From positions 248,001 through 312,000 of the forward strand of contig MU859069.1 of the NCBI GenBank assembly GCA_033297205.1: a stretch of DNA of 64,000 nucleotides. Reading direction: 5' to 3'. Under the pieces are notes generated by a model. The model searched no databases and was not told the DNA's origin. It was given only the letters and a program-made list of their open reading frames with translations. This document shows, in pieces, positions 1-11,329 of the stretch. Positions within the stretch are counted from its first letter, which is position 1. Each line of letters opens with the position of its first letter. The stretch comes from Pseudoneurospora amorphoporcata. Lineage: Eukaryota > Ascomycota > Sordariomycetes > Sordariales > Sordariaceae. Made by a program: the position numbers and the translations under genes.

Positions 1-696
1 GCTAGTGGACGGGTAGTACCCGAGGACGGACCTAGGAGATTGACTAGTTCGGCGTCGACTTCTAGCTTGCCTGGCGGTAATAGTTCCGGGCGGTTTACGC
101 CTTTGAATGGGTTGAATATGAATATGAACGGCTTTCACGGTCATCATCATGGGGTTATCGGGTATCCGCCTATGCCGCCCCTTCCTCCTCAACATCAACA
201 TCAACATCACGGCTTGCCTCACCACTCCCACCACATTCATCCCTCTAAACAACTCCCGATGCACCCCTCCTCTTCGCGGCACTCACCCTCAAAATCCAAG
301 CCTCGATCTTCATCAGCCTCCAAATCCCATTTCCATTCCCAGTCATCTTCCAACAACCACTCCTCTACCGGCAACGGAGGGGGCAGCAGCGGAGGAGGAA
401 TAGGTTTCGTAAACTTCACACCCCTCGACCACCACACTCTAATGTCCGGTGTCGCGCCCTCTGGTTCCTCCAAGACCAAAGCGCGGAGGGAAAGAGAGGC
501 GGCGGAGCAGAGGAGAAAACTGAGCGAGGTGATGGTGAAAGTTGTGGAGGCGGCGGGCGGGGATGTTCGAAAACTGGGGGAGTTGGGCGTTGGGGATATG
601 GAGTTGCCTTTGGAAGGTCTCGCGCATTCGCAGGGTTTCGAGGAGGGCACGGGAATACAGGGGATGTATGGACATGGAAGCGGGAATAGGAATTAG
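1..696 (+). CDS. wetA: WetA-like developmental regulator, C-terminal part (5' end outside window)
   Basis: The reading frame is open from base 1 to a TAG at 694-696, so this is the last 231 codons of a gene that begins upstream. The visible part is low-complexity: Asn/Met/His/Pro-rich, with runs such as HQHQHH, HHSHH and many Ser/Lys residues. It ends in one conserved-looking block: GFVNFTP, then SGVAPSGSSKTKARRERE, then a basic-to-acidic helix. From family knowledge, this block resembles the C-terminus of the ESC1/WetA regulators that control conidial maturation and wall modification in ascomycetes; the Neurospora homologue is wet-1. Placement rests on that tail alone. The DNA just after the stop looks like ordinary 3' UTR. 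Alternative: another nuclear regulator with a similar tail. Confidence 0.6.
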   Translation, partial: ASGRVVPEDGPRRLTSSASTSSLPGGNSSGRFTPLNGLNMNMNGFHGHHHGVIGYPPMPPLPPQHQHQHHGLPHHSHHIHPSKQLPMHPSSSRHSPSKSKPRSSSASKSHFHSQSSSNNHSSTGNGGGSSGGGIGFVNFTPLDHHTLMSGVAPSGSSKTKARREREAAEQRRKLSEVMVKVVEAAGGDVRKLGELGVGDMELPLEGLAHSQGFEEGTGIQGMYGHGSGNRN

Positions 697-3600
697 GCTG
701 GGAGTCGGATGGTTTTGAAGCTATGTATTGCATGATGTTGATGAGTTGATGCCCGTGATGCTTGGCTCCGAGCGCGAGCAAGCGAAGGGACATGATTGAG
801 ATGACACGATGCGATGATGCTGTGATGGTATTGAGTACCTCTTCCCCAATTCCTTTGATCTTCTTCTACCATGTTACCACCACAATTTGTTATCCTGTTT
901 TTGAACAAAGCTTTTTTTCTTTTTTCCTTCTTTCGTCTGTCATTCTCGATCAAGTTCTGCGACGGTGTTTTCTTCCGGCTGTACCTCAAAAATTTGTCTT
1001 AATCAACCTTATCTTCGCTCATTCTTTTTTCTTGCCCGTTCACTTTACCCACTTTTGTTTACCTAGTTGCGTTCTCTTGTTTCGCGGATGGACTTGAAGG
1101 ACCAAAAAAAGTGGATGTCGAGGCGGATTGCTTTTGCACGGTAGAACAGCAGAGGAGAAGTCCCCGCGGACTGATAAAACGTGAGTCAAGGCAACGGATT
1201 GTCGTTTGGAGATAGTTTATAGGAAGCTCTGGCAGAGTGGAAGAGAATCACACATTGCGAAGTAGTACATGCCTCAGCAGTGCGAAACATCTTTAAAGGC
1301 TTACCTCCATCATGATTGTAGAAAGACCCATCCATGGCTTTGATTTCAGTTTTCCGTTCTGCTTTGGTGTTTGTTCTACCAAATAACGACAAGCATCCTG
1401 CATTATGAAGTTCAACCGAGAAAAATATACTCACAGGCTTGAGGATTCTATTCCCGGTAGCCCGGAAACCCACAGATATATGGGTACTTCGGCTTCCTCC
1501 AGGTTTCCGTGATGGTTGAGAGTCAACTGGTTTTTGTATCCACCAGAGACCAGTCCGAGGAGTATCAGGTTGGTATAATAAATAAATGTTAACAACCAGG
1601 GCAGAAAAGCGCATAACGGCGCCAAGCACAACGGTTGCGATCTAGAACATTGCTGTCAATTTCCAGTTTCAACTTTCAAGCTTCCCGCAATGCCTCGATC
1701 TTGAAACTCGCAAGTGCTGCTTTGAGACTCCTCCTTTCTTTTTTTTTTTTTTTTCCGTCTTTCTTGCTTCCCAATCAAGGGCGGTGAGGCTTCAGAAAAC
1801 AAAACCCTGAATTAAGGGACTCGGAGGCACAATGACGGAAGGCGAAGCGTTTTACAAACCCACAGCGGGCTGACTGAGCCAACACCCACCGGCCAGCACG
1901 GAACACCAAGGGCCAGCAGCAGCCAGTGTTTGATCAGCATGAAGATCCGTGGTTGGGCTAAGCTTTGAAGGGTGCAAAGTCGAGTGGGTGGATGGGGGAG
2001 AGAGGGGAGATCGTCGGATGTGAAATGACTTCCGTGGTTGGTGCATCTATCTGGCTTCATGAGAGAAAGATCTATCTGTCTTTTGATGTCTCAAAGCAAA
2101 CCCATGTTATCCCAACTTTTGGATCAAACGTATTTGTGCAAACCTAAACCACCACTGACTGCATTCCCAATGACGATGCTTCAACAAAGGTCTAGAACGC
2201 CTAGGAATGGTTGTATAACCCCTGGCCTGCCTGGCTGACCAGCCAGTCAGCGACTCCATGGCGCCTATTTTTGCTGCACGTCAGATGGATCTAGTGGTGG
2301 GGCTCCAGCTTTGTCGTACATACTGTACCCGAACAGCGGGCAGTGGTTCCTTTTGCCCAGACAAAGCGGGCCTTGGGTTTCTTGTTTGGTGAAGAATGCC
2401 GTGATCATTGATGTTGTCGAAGCCTTTTACGAGTTGTGAAATGGCAGATGTGAAATGCTGTGATTGTAGATGAGAAACAGAGGCAGTGCAAGATGTAATC
2501 ACACTTGGGACCCCTTGGCGGTTGGCGAAGAGGAAGATCCCCGACGGACGGCACTTGAAGCAAAGAGCGGTCCTCATCCATAGGTACCTTAAAAGACCGA
2601 GAAAGGTATGAAGGCCGTAAGATCTCGACCCTCCAATTTAGACTTCGCCCGCTTCGGCGCCGTGGCCGTCGCTGTTGCAGCGGAGAACCTTGTTTGGTGG
2701 ATCCCTTTTGCCTGCCTTTTTCGAAACACCAGTGTCCGTAGATTCCGACTCGCTTTTTGCGATCCGTGTCTTGGGTTTTGTGTCAGGAGGCTTTCCCCTT
2801 CATGGGTTTCTGTACAGTGGCCGGTCATTGGTCGGCCCCAAAGGGGGCTGTGCAGAGCTGTTTGGAATTGAAGGTTACGCGGTTGTATTTACTGCACCAT
2901 TTCCTCATGTACCTTCCCTCTCATCTGAACTGGCATATTCCCGAAGCCTGACAGAAGCGCTGAGCATGACATCTGGCCGACGGGCGTTTGTGCCTCGTGT
3001 TAGTTGTTGGTAAATGCTTGGTGTCTGTCGTCCAAAGCGTTTCTTTGTGTCTGTCGTTGTCATTGACGTGCGCTAATTTGGCTGCACTATCGAAAACACT
3101 GCGCGCCAAAGGGAGGGGAAGTTGTTGGCAATTGTCAGGGAATGCCGAAGCGGTTGACATGTGGTACCCGTGCCACGCCGCCCACTTCCCTTAAGTGGGT
3201 GCTCACTACCAGCACGTCCACACCAATAATACGGCCACCAGGGAAAAGGACCAACATCGTAAAGACTCACAGCACATACTATCAGCCAATTAAAGTAAAG
3301 AGAAAACTATAATCATGCTCAGGAAATTGTACTAAATTCGAAGAGTTTTTCCTTATTTTTTATTTTTTTTTTGCGTTGGGAAAAGTCGAGTTTTGGCCTA
3401 TGTATCGAGCCTAAAATACCACCTCTAACCCTAACCTGGCCGTTTTGCTGTTGTGGCCGTACTGGTAGTGAGCACCCACTTAAGGGAAGTGGATTGCGTG
3501 GCACGGGTAAACAGAGACGATCTCACGCTGCCTATCATCCAGCATTGCTCGTCCTTTGCCCAGAATGGAGGCATTTGGGGCATTGCCAGCCACCGCAAGC

Positions 3601-4940
3601 AAGAGAATATGCTTGGTGACGAAATCCCATGTTGACCAAGCACAGTTCCAAGGACGACAAGAAGCCAAGTGCAGCTGAGGTGTACGATCGTCCTTTACGC
3701 ATTCCAAGATACAGCCAAGGTCTTGTTCACCATCTGTCGAGAGGAGGACGGAAAGAGCATGCAGTTTTTGTACAGCTCCCGTTAGCATTCTTCAACCGTG
3801 CCACTGCCGCGTGAGGGAAGTGCCCCTGAAAGAACGAGGAAGGATTGGAGGAAAGGGTCCCGTCGTGCAAGTGCGACGGCACAAGGGCTAGGACCTCGAG
3901 GACTCATCAAAAATGCTAATGCGATACCTGGCAGACCGTATGTGGAGAGTGCAGAACGCAGGTACTCCACTAGTGGGGCCACACCTCATCTCCCCGGGGC
4001 TGCATAATGCGGGCGCTACCTTGTGCCTTGTCGTACCTGGCGAAGGGCGGGTCCCGATCTTAAGCACTGGCCCAATCTCGTCGCACTCCCGTCTTCTGCT
4101 CTCCAGTTGTCTCCTTCGTTCCCAGGCCCTCGTGTGTCTGGTCGTCCAACACATCTCGACTCTTGTCCCGGTTTTGTCTCTCATTACGACACCAGCCTCT
4201 TTCCCTCCTTTACAACACTGCCTTCTTTCTCTCACACGTTTTTGCACAATCAAGGAGTTACGCCCCCAGTTGCGTCCTCCGTCCCCAAGCAGCATCGTGC
4301 CGCTGCCTCTGCCGGCCTCATCAGTCTCCCCCCTTCTTAGTTCTTTCAGATACAATTCTGAGCACCTTTTATTCCTGTTCTTTGCACCTCCTCCCTCCTT
4401 TCGTCTACCACATAGTTAACCGGGCAGAAACTAAACCGCATCCGCAGTCGCCCCGAAACCTCCTTCGTCAACACCGTCCTCTTCCTCAACCAAACCCTCG
4501 TTTTTCTTCAACACGATCGTTTCAGTTGTGGAAACTTGAAAAGGAATGGACAGGTTGGATTGAAACGGCAGACAACCTTCGCTTTTCCCCATTTCTGCCA
4601 CGACGACAACTCGACTCGACTCGATCCAACAACCCGAAAGCCGGCCTTTGGAACGACGACAAACAATATCGGCCCCATCGTGCATTGACAATCGCTCTCT
4701 GCTGCTCATCCGATCTTGATTCTTGGCTATTGTTCTTTGCTGGATAATAGCGATACATTTAGGAGTCTTTCTTTTGACCATCAGCTTAGCTCAGCTTCAC
4801 CTGTGTCGACTACCTTTTGTGTTCGAACCCTCAACGAGTAACCGCCCAAGACAAAGACCGCGAATCGCCTCTCCCACCCAGTAACCCCTTCGGGGTATCG
4901 TAGTAACCGACAATCTCGAAATCACATAAAACCGACCACA
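697..4940. other. Long gene-poor intergenic region and 5' leader
   Basis: About 4.2 kb with no convincing gene. The open frames here are short, lack recognisable motifs and overlap each other on both strands. The first few hundred bases are T/pyrimidine-rich and fit a 3' UTR. A MITE-like inverted-repeat element lies at 3167-3507. From about 4080 to 4420 the plus strand is strongly pyrimidine-rich (many TCTC/CCTT runs). This fits a long transcribed leader or promoter for the membrane-protein gene starting at 4941. A repeated GACTC motif occurs near 4609-4623. Confidence 0.6.
3167..3507. mobile_element. MITE-like element with long terminal inverted repeats and TA target site
   Basis: The left end (from 3167, starting CCCGTGCCACGC) is repeated inverted at the right end (finishing at 3507, GCGTGGCACGGG). 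The match extends about 50 bp through the shared core ACTTCCCTTAAGTGGGTGCT and continues more weakly to roughly 80 bp per arm (CAGYACGKCCACA..., CGGCCA). Both outer ends abut the dinucleotide TA (3165-3166 and 3508-3509), the target site of the Tc1/mariner superfamily. The 341-bp unit contains an A/T-rich centre (a T-run at 3352-3372) and no transposase frame, so it would be non-autonomous. A telomere-like CTAACCCTAACC lies inside the right arm. The superfamily assignment is inference from the TA flank. Confidence 0.65.
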
Positions 4941-7298
4941 ATGCGGTTCTCGATAACACGGCCCTTGGCGGCCCTCGCGGCGATCGCGGCCCTCGTATCG
5001 CCCGTCTTTGGCGAACAGAAGCTGGCGTCCAAGGCCCTTAAAACATGTCAAGAAAACTCGGGCTTCTCAGCCAGTCTGTTCAACGTTGTTTATACTCCAG
5101 AAAGCGGCAGGGCAAATGTCGACATTGTTGCTGTCTCATCCATTCAAGGCAAAATCATCTTCGATGTTGCCATCTCGGCCTACGGCTATGAAATCATCAC
5201 CGCCCAAGTCGACCCTTGCAATTCTGGATTGCTTGGTTTGTGCCCTATGACGGCCGGCAAGATTCCTCTCAACTTCTCGCTCCCCGTCGACAAGGATTCT
5301 GTTTCGCAGATTCCCAGCATCGCCTACAACTTTCCCGATATCGACGCCAAAGTAAGAGTCAGAATCAACATGACAGATGGAGACGATGCCGGTCAAACAG
5401 TCGCCTGTGTCGAAGCTGACATCTCCAACGGAAAGACCGTCGACTTGGCCGGTGTCAAGTGGGCTACCGCCATCGTTGCTACCTTCGCCTTGACTTCGTC
5501 TGCCTTCGTTTCCGGTCTCGGTCACCACAATGCCGCCTCTCACGTCGCCGCTAACGCCCTTTCTCTCTTTGGTTATTTCCAAGCCCAAGCCATGCTCGGA
5601 CTTACCGGTGTTCCTTTACCACCTGCCGTCATGGGATGGACCCAGGATTTCCAGTGGAGCATGGGCATTATCAAGGTCAATTTTATGCAGGACATCTTTA
5701 CCTGGTATCAGCGTGCGACTGGCGGTACTCCCTCGATGCTTTTGGACTCTATGGCGACAGTTTCTGTTCAAGTTCAGAAGCGCGCACTGGACATTGCGGA
5801 TTTGGGTGTGGGCTTGGCCAGGCGTTCCATGTCGTATATGCCCAGGACCATCTCTGAACCCATGGAGCAGGCCATGAAGCGGGAACTACTCAGGCGCGGA
5901 AACATCCAGACAGATACCGGCACCTACGTCGTGTATGGCATCCAGCGTGCGGCTTTCCGTGCCTCCATCGAGTCCACCAACCTGTTCATGACGTGCTTGG
6001 TTTTCTTCTGTGTCCTCGTTGTTATCACCATCCTTTGCGTCGCCGGCTGGAAAGGATACTGCGAATTGGCCGCACAGAAGGGCTGGATGAAACACGACAC
6101 CTTCCTCGACTTCCGAAACGGCTGGTTCACCGTTCTCAAGGGCATTCTCTTCAGAATTACGCTTATCGGCTTCCCCGCCATGACCGTCATGTGCATGTGG
6201 GAGTTCACCCAGAAGGATTCGCCCGCCGAAATCGTGCTGGCCCTCTTTTTCTTCTTGGGTATGGTTGGTACTTTGGGCTGGGCCGCATTCAAGGTCATCA
6301 GAATCGCGCGCCGCTCCGTTGTCATGCACCAAAACCCGGCCTATATCCTCTTCTCCGACCCTCAAGCGTTGAACAAGTGGGGTTTCCTCTACGTTCAGTT
6401 CCGAGCTTCGGCCTACTACTTCATCGTCCCTGTTCTTGGCTATACGATTGTCAAGGGTATGTTTGTCGCTTTCGGACAACATAATGGTACTGCGCAGGCG
6501 GTCGGTTTCCTTATTATCGAAGCCGCTGCTTTGATCGCGGCTACTGTTATGCGCCCTTGGATGGACAAGAAGACAAACTGGTTCAACATTGCCATTTGCA
6601 TCATGAATTTCATCAACGCCATCTTCCTGCTGATGTTTACCGAAGTCTTCAACCAGCCACCGCTCGTCACTGGTGTTATCGGCCTCATCTTGTGGATCTC
6701 CAACTCCATTTTCTCCCTGGTTTACCTTCTGATGCTCATCTGCTCTACGATCTTTGTGTTCTTCCGCGAGAATCCCGACAGTCGTTACCAGTACATGGCC
6801 GATGACAGGACATCCTTCATGAAGTCCCAGACTCACCTTACGACAACCACCGAGCTGGATGCCCTTGCGGCGACCGCTCGCGGAGACAAGTCCGGGTTTA
6901 AGGGACTCGACCTCGATGACGATGCGGAATCCATGTCTTCGGATTCGCTTCGTCGTCAAACCGAACTTCAGCCGGGTATGCCAGCTGGTGGAGCTGGTTT
7001 GCACTTCACCAATGCTCCCCCAAGGTCTCCAGTGGACCCTGCGATGCCGCTATTCCCCTCGGAAGGCCGGAACACCCCAGGTCCTCAGTATGGCGAGAAG
7101 CCAGGTGTGAACTTTGATCATCGGGGCCCGTCACCAAGTCCATACGGCGGTTCACAAGGCGGGAACGCCAGCCTCACGCCACAGTACAGGACTCTCAATA
7201 ACGCGAGGTAAGTGTGTCTTTTGTGGTCAAGAACAGATCTGAATCAAGCTGACAATTGAAACAGCCCATGGCAACGAGGTGCCGGCTATGAGCACTAA
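4941..7298 (+). CDS. TRP-like / flavin-carrier (FLC) family membrane protein
   Basis: Two exons, 4941-7207 and 7265-7298, give 766 residues. The GTAAGT...ACAG intron at 7208-7264 adds a short tail, SPWQRGAGYEH. Residues 1-24 are a signal peptide ending VFG. An ML-like lumenal domain follows to about residue 165, with paired Cys and N-glycosylation sites. Next come around nine membrane segments of the TRP/DUF907-type domain (from about 175, then 343-600) and a hydrophilic Ser/Pro/Gly cytosolic tail. Yeast Flc1-3 and fission yeast Pkd2 relatives sit in the ER, vacuole or plasma membrane. They act in FAD import to the ER, calcium homeostasis and wall integrity. The length (700-900 residues) is normal for the family. 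The exact paralogue cannot be set from sequence alone. Confidence 0.92.
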
Positions 7299-9273
7299 TG
7301 ATCGAAGTTCACTGGCAAGATACTAATGGTCTTCGCCTCTTACGACCTTGGGAATAAGCGGAGTTTTTGCTTTTCGGAGAAGCCATTTTTATGACGGCAA
7401 TACTTTTCACTCCTCGGATGGCGGTATATTTTTGGGTTGGTTTGTTGAAAGACCCCTGCATTGGGTATGGATATCTCACACCTTCACAACAGGTGGACGG
7501 GACAGAGGGGACAAAGGATTCCAAGAAGGGAGGGTCTTTGTGTGTGCTTGTTGTGCCTCCTTGCCTCAAGTCATTGTATACCCCCTTGCTTTTGATGCTG
7601 ATTTTATGCCAGCCTCCCACACTCTGCCGTGTTGGATACACGGGCAATGAGTGTTCTTTTCCTTACTCTCACTGATCACACCGTTTTTCTATTTCTGCTT
7701 TTATTTCTATTTCTTTTGTCTGTGTTTCAAAATATGCTATGGCATCTCAAGGGCGTTTTTGGGTGGAAAGCAAAAGATAGGGCGGAGGAGGAGGTCGAGG
7801 AGGAGGGGGGAAGAAAGTCTCCTCCGAAAAGAGAGGGCGACAGTTACCATGCTACATAGTTAGCGTTGGAAAGAAGAAGAACAAGATCAAGCAAAAAGGA
7901 TTGGTTATTACCATACATATCATACAATATCTCGGCTCGTGGCCCTGGCTGTGACATATCACGGATACCCAGAAAGACCCCGACCCATTGCAAACGAAAG
8001 AAAACTCAACATTAGCATCAACATCAAATGTGTATACTATACCCAAGGAAGGAAAACTAAACATCCGGGGAGGAGTTGAGCATAGCATTTCCACCTACAG
8101 CTGAGCTGGGTAGAAGAGTAATAATAAAAACAAAAAAGATATTGACAAGTACTTGAACTTTCGCATACAGATGACCACAGAACAGTCAGTACCTACGCAA
8201 TTGTCCGGAAGGTGAAAGTTTCTCAACACCACACAGCCACCATATCGAGTCGTTTTGTATCACAAAGACGAAGAAAGGGCCATCTCCCTACATGTAGGAG
8301 ATGACAGAAGACGACGTTTCAAAGGCTAAGTGGTGATAGTTTGGGAGTGTCCTCGTAGACTTACAGTAGTTGAGGCCGCGAATTAAAGTGGGGCTCATAG
8401 GGAATGTATTTGTTCCATTGTGCACAGCACCAACACACACACACAACCTGTGGAGGTGCCGACGAAAGTTGACACAACAAAGTTTTGCTCCAAAGTGGAA
8501 GAAGAGAGAGTATGAAAATACTCTGAAAGAAATACGATTGACAAGAGCGTACTCATACTTGACAGAAAGAGACCATACATAATACATACAACATTGGAAA
8601 CAATCCAGGCAGAATAAGTGAGCAAGGCGAGTGGACCATTCATTAATCATCATCCATGCACTTCAGAGCACATCGACCCATTTCGTTTCAATCTTATCCA
8701 CTTCAAGTCTCCTTATCTATTTCTTTCCCTCAAGTTTTTACTCGGAAAGCCCTGCGTTTGCAATCTAGTGAGAAAGACGTAACTGACACAGATGCAACTC
8801 ACCAGCCCGCAAATGAAAGTGATAATGAAAAAACTGACAAAAATGAAAAAAAAGAGGATGGGACAATGGTCAAGCGGTCGTCCCCAGAGCAGGCTGGGGA
8901 CGGGGGCGGAGGCGGGGGATGCGAATTTTCGCAGTAAACTTGCTGCCGTCGGGAATCGAACCCGACGGGCCGTGGGTTGGCCGGTGAGTCTGGCAGTTAA
9001 ACCGCTTGACCATGTGTCCCATTGGGAGGTGTTGAAATATTGGGTAAAAGACCTGGTATATAAACCCCGGCGCTGGGCAGTGGGCAGGTGTAAGAGGGAA
9101 TGAGCAGGTTGGCTTGCTGGCGTGGCAACTGGCTGGCGGATGGGCTTTCGTCCGATGTCTGGTAGGTAAGTATGGAAAGTGCAGGTTCGAATGGCCTCCT
9201 CTCCTTTCTTCCTTCCTTCCATTCATCCCTCTTTTTCCCTCCTTCTCTCCCGTCCTTGAATCCTTCCTTCCCG
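7299..9273. other. Intergenic region
   Basis: Nearly 2 kb between the FLC-type gene and a decayed hydrolase gene. It holds the presumptive 3' UTR, a purine-rich GGAGGAGG stretch near 7780-7830, A/T-rich DNA, the tRNA-like foldback described separately at 8860-9021, and a pyrimidine-rich tract at 9195-9275. No protein-coding gene could be supported on either strand. Confidence 0.6.
8860..9021. other. tRNA-like foldback: inverted A-box copies and one B-box
   Basis: On the minus strand TGGTCAAGCGG (9012-9002) matches an RNA polymerase III A-box. It is followed about 40 nt later by GGTTCGATTCC (8962-8952), a perfect B-box in a T-arm that can form a 5-bp stem. The 3' acceptor-like strand CGGCAGC does not pair with the 5' side (GGACACA), and the anticodon arm is imperfect, so this is not a standard tRNA. 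On the plus strand a second A-box copy, GGGACAATGGTCAAGCGGT (8860-8878), is the near-exact inverse of 9002-9021. The result is a foldback. A tRNA pseudogene or tRNA-derived SINE remnant is the best reading. Confidence 0.45.
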
Positions 9274-11329
9274 TCACCCAACTTTATCCAACCGAACCCT
9301 CAACGCCCCATTCTCCAGCCCTCTCACTTTTCCTGTCTCATCCACCTCAAAAACAAACAAATCCAGCGGCCGACTTGCATAAACCACGCCCGTCACGCAC
9401 ACCCAAGTCGCACAATCTGTACCCGTTTGCATCCCCGGCTTTCGCTCGGGGAGACTCAAATCCTCAAGGAAGGCTTTGAAAGCTACTCTTTTACCTTTTT
9501 CATCTGGTAAAGGTTCGGAAAAGCCCGTGGGGTATAAGCGGACAGAAGGTTTGATCTTGTCGAGGTACTCGTCCGTGGTGTTGGACCCGATGGCGACCGC
9601 GTACAAGGACATGTCGGTCGAGTTGGAGATCCAGTTCTTGAGAATGTGGCCTGGGGAAGAGGAGGAGGTGGAGATTGTGAGGGAGGAGTTGAGGCGTTTT
9701 CTTTCTGTGATGGTCTCGTTGGTGTATTTTGGGTGGGGTTGGGGTGGAGGAGTTGGATGGGGGAGACGAAGACGGAACAGGCACTGTGATGTTCTCCGTG
9801 TAGCGGTATTGGCCGCTATAGATCCGGTCGGCCTCGGTGCGAGCGACGTAGGTCATTGTTGAGAGGTAGGTGGATGTTAAGGTGTCGGCGATGTCCATGG
9901 CTAAACCGGCGGGCGGGTCGCCGGCGGCAAGGAGGGAGAAGCCGATGTCGAGATCAGGGATGATGGCGAGGAGGGAGGTGTAGGCTCCTATGGAGCCGAG
10001 TTTGTTGAAGGCGTGGGTTATTTGGAAGGATTGATCTAGAGCTTAGGTCTAGTTAGTTAAGGGTGACAACAGAGGAAGAGGGGGGCAGAAACATACTGAA
10101 GCCTATATCAAGTTGCCGAATACCCCATGGCATGCCAACAAGAGACTTGGGGTCCGAGGTAAACACCGATGGTTTCAGCCACCGGCGTGTGACAGCTGGC
10201 TAGCAATGTTGAGCGCATAATCGCGCGGCCGAGCGAGGACATGTCGCCAGCCGAGGTGTACATATTTCCGGTCCTGCAAAAGATGGTAAGCTCACTGCTC
10301 CTGTACCTATCCGGCTGTTTCGAATTACTCACGCAGCTTCCTCCGTCAACTCAAACGCCCAAGAAGTCTTGTATCGATTTCCAGGGATAATTCCCAGCGA
10401 GTCGTCCGGTGCCGACGTGAACGTATGCGTGAGACTCAACGGCGTCAGCACCGAATCTTGCACCAGAGTCTTGAAATCCTTCCCAGTGATGCGTTCGGCC
10501 ACATAGCTCAGGAGCGCAAAGCTAATGTCCGCGTAAGCTGGCGTAGACGAAGTCGGAAACGAAAGGGGCAGCTTCCCCAGGCCGGCGAATAGCTGGTCCC
10601 CTGTTGCAAGTAGGGCTGGTACCGCACGGCGGAAACTCTTCGAGAGGGAGGCGGGAACCCGATCTTGTAGAGATCTTCGAGAGGGGCTTCGTAGGTTAGT
10701 TCTCCTAGGAGGGCATCTTTGCGCATCACAACGGTCAGCTCAGCTCGGCTCCCTGATCCTGTCATGAAGCGTAGAAGAAACACCTACAATCCCGAATCAA
10801 CCCACTAGTCTGACTAGCCAAACTCCCCAACGTCACCTCCTCCCAGTTTGGCACCATCATCGACCCACCCGGCGTCTTCTCCGCCAATCGTTTCAACTCC
10901 GGCAAGTACTTTGTCACTGGCTCATTCCAGACCTTATCACCCACCGTGGCCAAAAAGGCCAAAACCGTAAAGATCTTGGTAATACCCCTTATCCTAAACA
11001 CGGTGTTGGTATCAACCTTGCTGACGCCCGTCGAGTTGAACCCCCCCCAGGTTCGGCGCGGTCCAGTAGTACGACCATAGCGGTTTGTCTTCGCTTCCGG
11101 AAAATACCTCGACGGAATATGAAAAGTGGTCGGCTCCTGTCGTGTTGTCGTGGTCGATGTATTTGGGCAAGATCTCGTCGAGGGATTGGGCGGCGGCTTG
11201 GATGGCGGCATTTTGGAGAAGGTTGCTGGGTTTGGGGAAGAGAGGGCCGTAGAGGGGACAGGGTTGTTTGGCGAGGGAAGGGGCGAGATGGGTGGCGCCT
11301 GCCACCAGGAGCAAGAGGAGAGACTTCAT
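9274..11329 (-). pseudogene. Beta-lactamase-family serine hydrolase, decayed (frameshifts, nucleophile lost)
   Basis: The N-terminus (from 11329) is a signal peptide ending at about residue 20 (SLAKQ), then a beta-lactamase/transpeptidase-like fold that can be followed through all three frames to a TGA at 9274. Single-base shifts are needed at about 11041-11048 (a run of eight C), 10650-10660, 10595-10602, 10196-10202 and 9725-9738. A clean GTGAGT...TTTGCAG intron is still visible near 10272-10333. The active-site S-x-x-K is replaced: the sequence reads FRIRGITKIF, with Gly where the catalytic Ser belongs. Relatives hydrolyse beta-lactams, esters or peptides, and several fungal ones sit in secondary-metabolite clusters. 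Homopolymer sequencing errors could explain one or two shifts, but hardly five plus the lost Ser. Confidence 0.75.

Noticed and set aside
3425..3436. CTAACCCTAACC as a telomere or interstitial telomeric array
   Set aside because: Only two units are present, inside an inverted-repeat element and far from any chromosome-end signal.
4163..4747. A 194-codon plus-strand open frame before the FLC-type gene
   Set aside because: The composition follows the pyrimidine-rich leader, there is no domain, and it overlaps equally long frames in other registers.
5886..7004. A 372-codon open frame on the minus strand
   Set aside because: It lies entirely antisense to the well-supported TRP/FLC gene, is rich in His/Glu/Asp typical of reverse-complement coding sequence, and shows no domain.
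8713..9222. A 169-codon minus-strand open frame
   Set aside because: It translates the tRNA-like foldback and low-complexity flanks; there is no signal of protein constraint.
9274..11329. Several small separate genes instead of one pseudogene
   Set aside because: The pieces align in order along one beta-lactamase-like protein and share one signal peptide and one stop.
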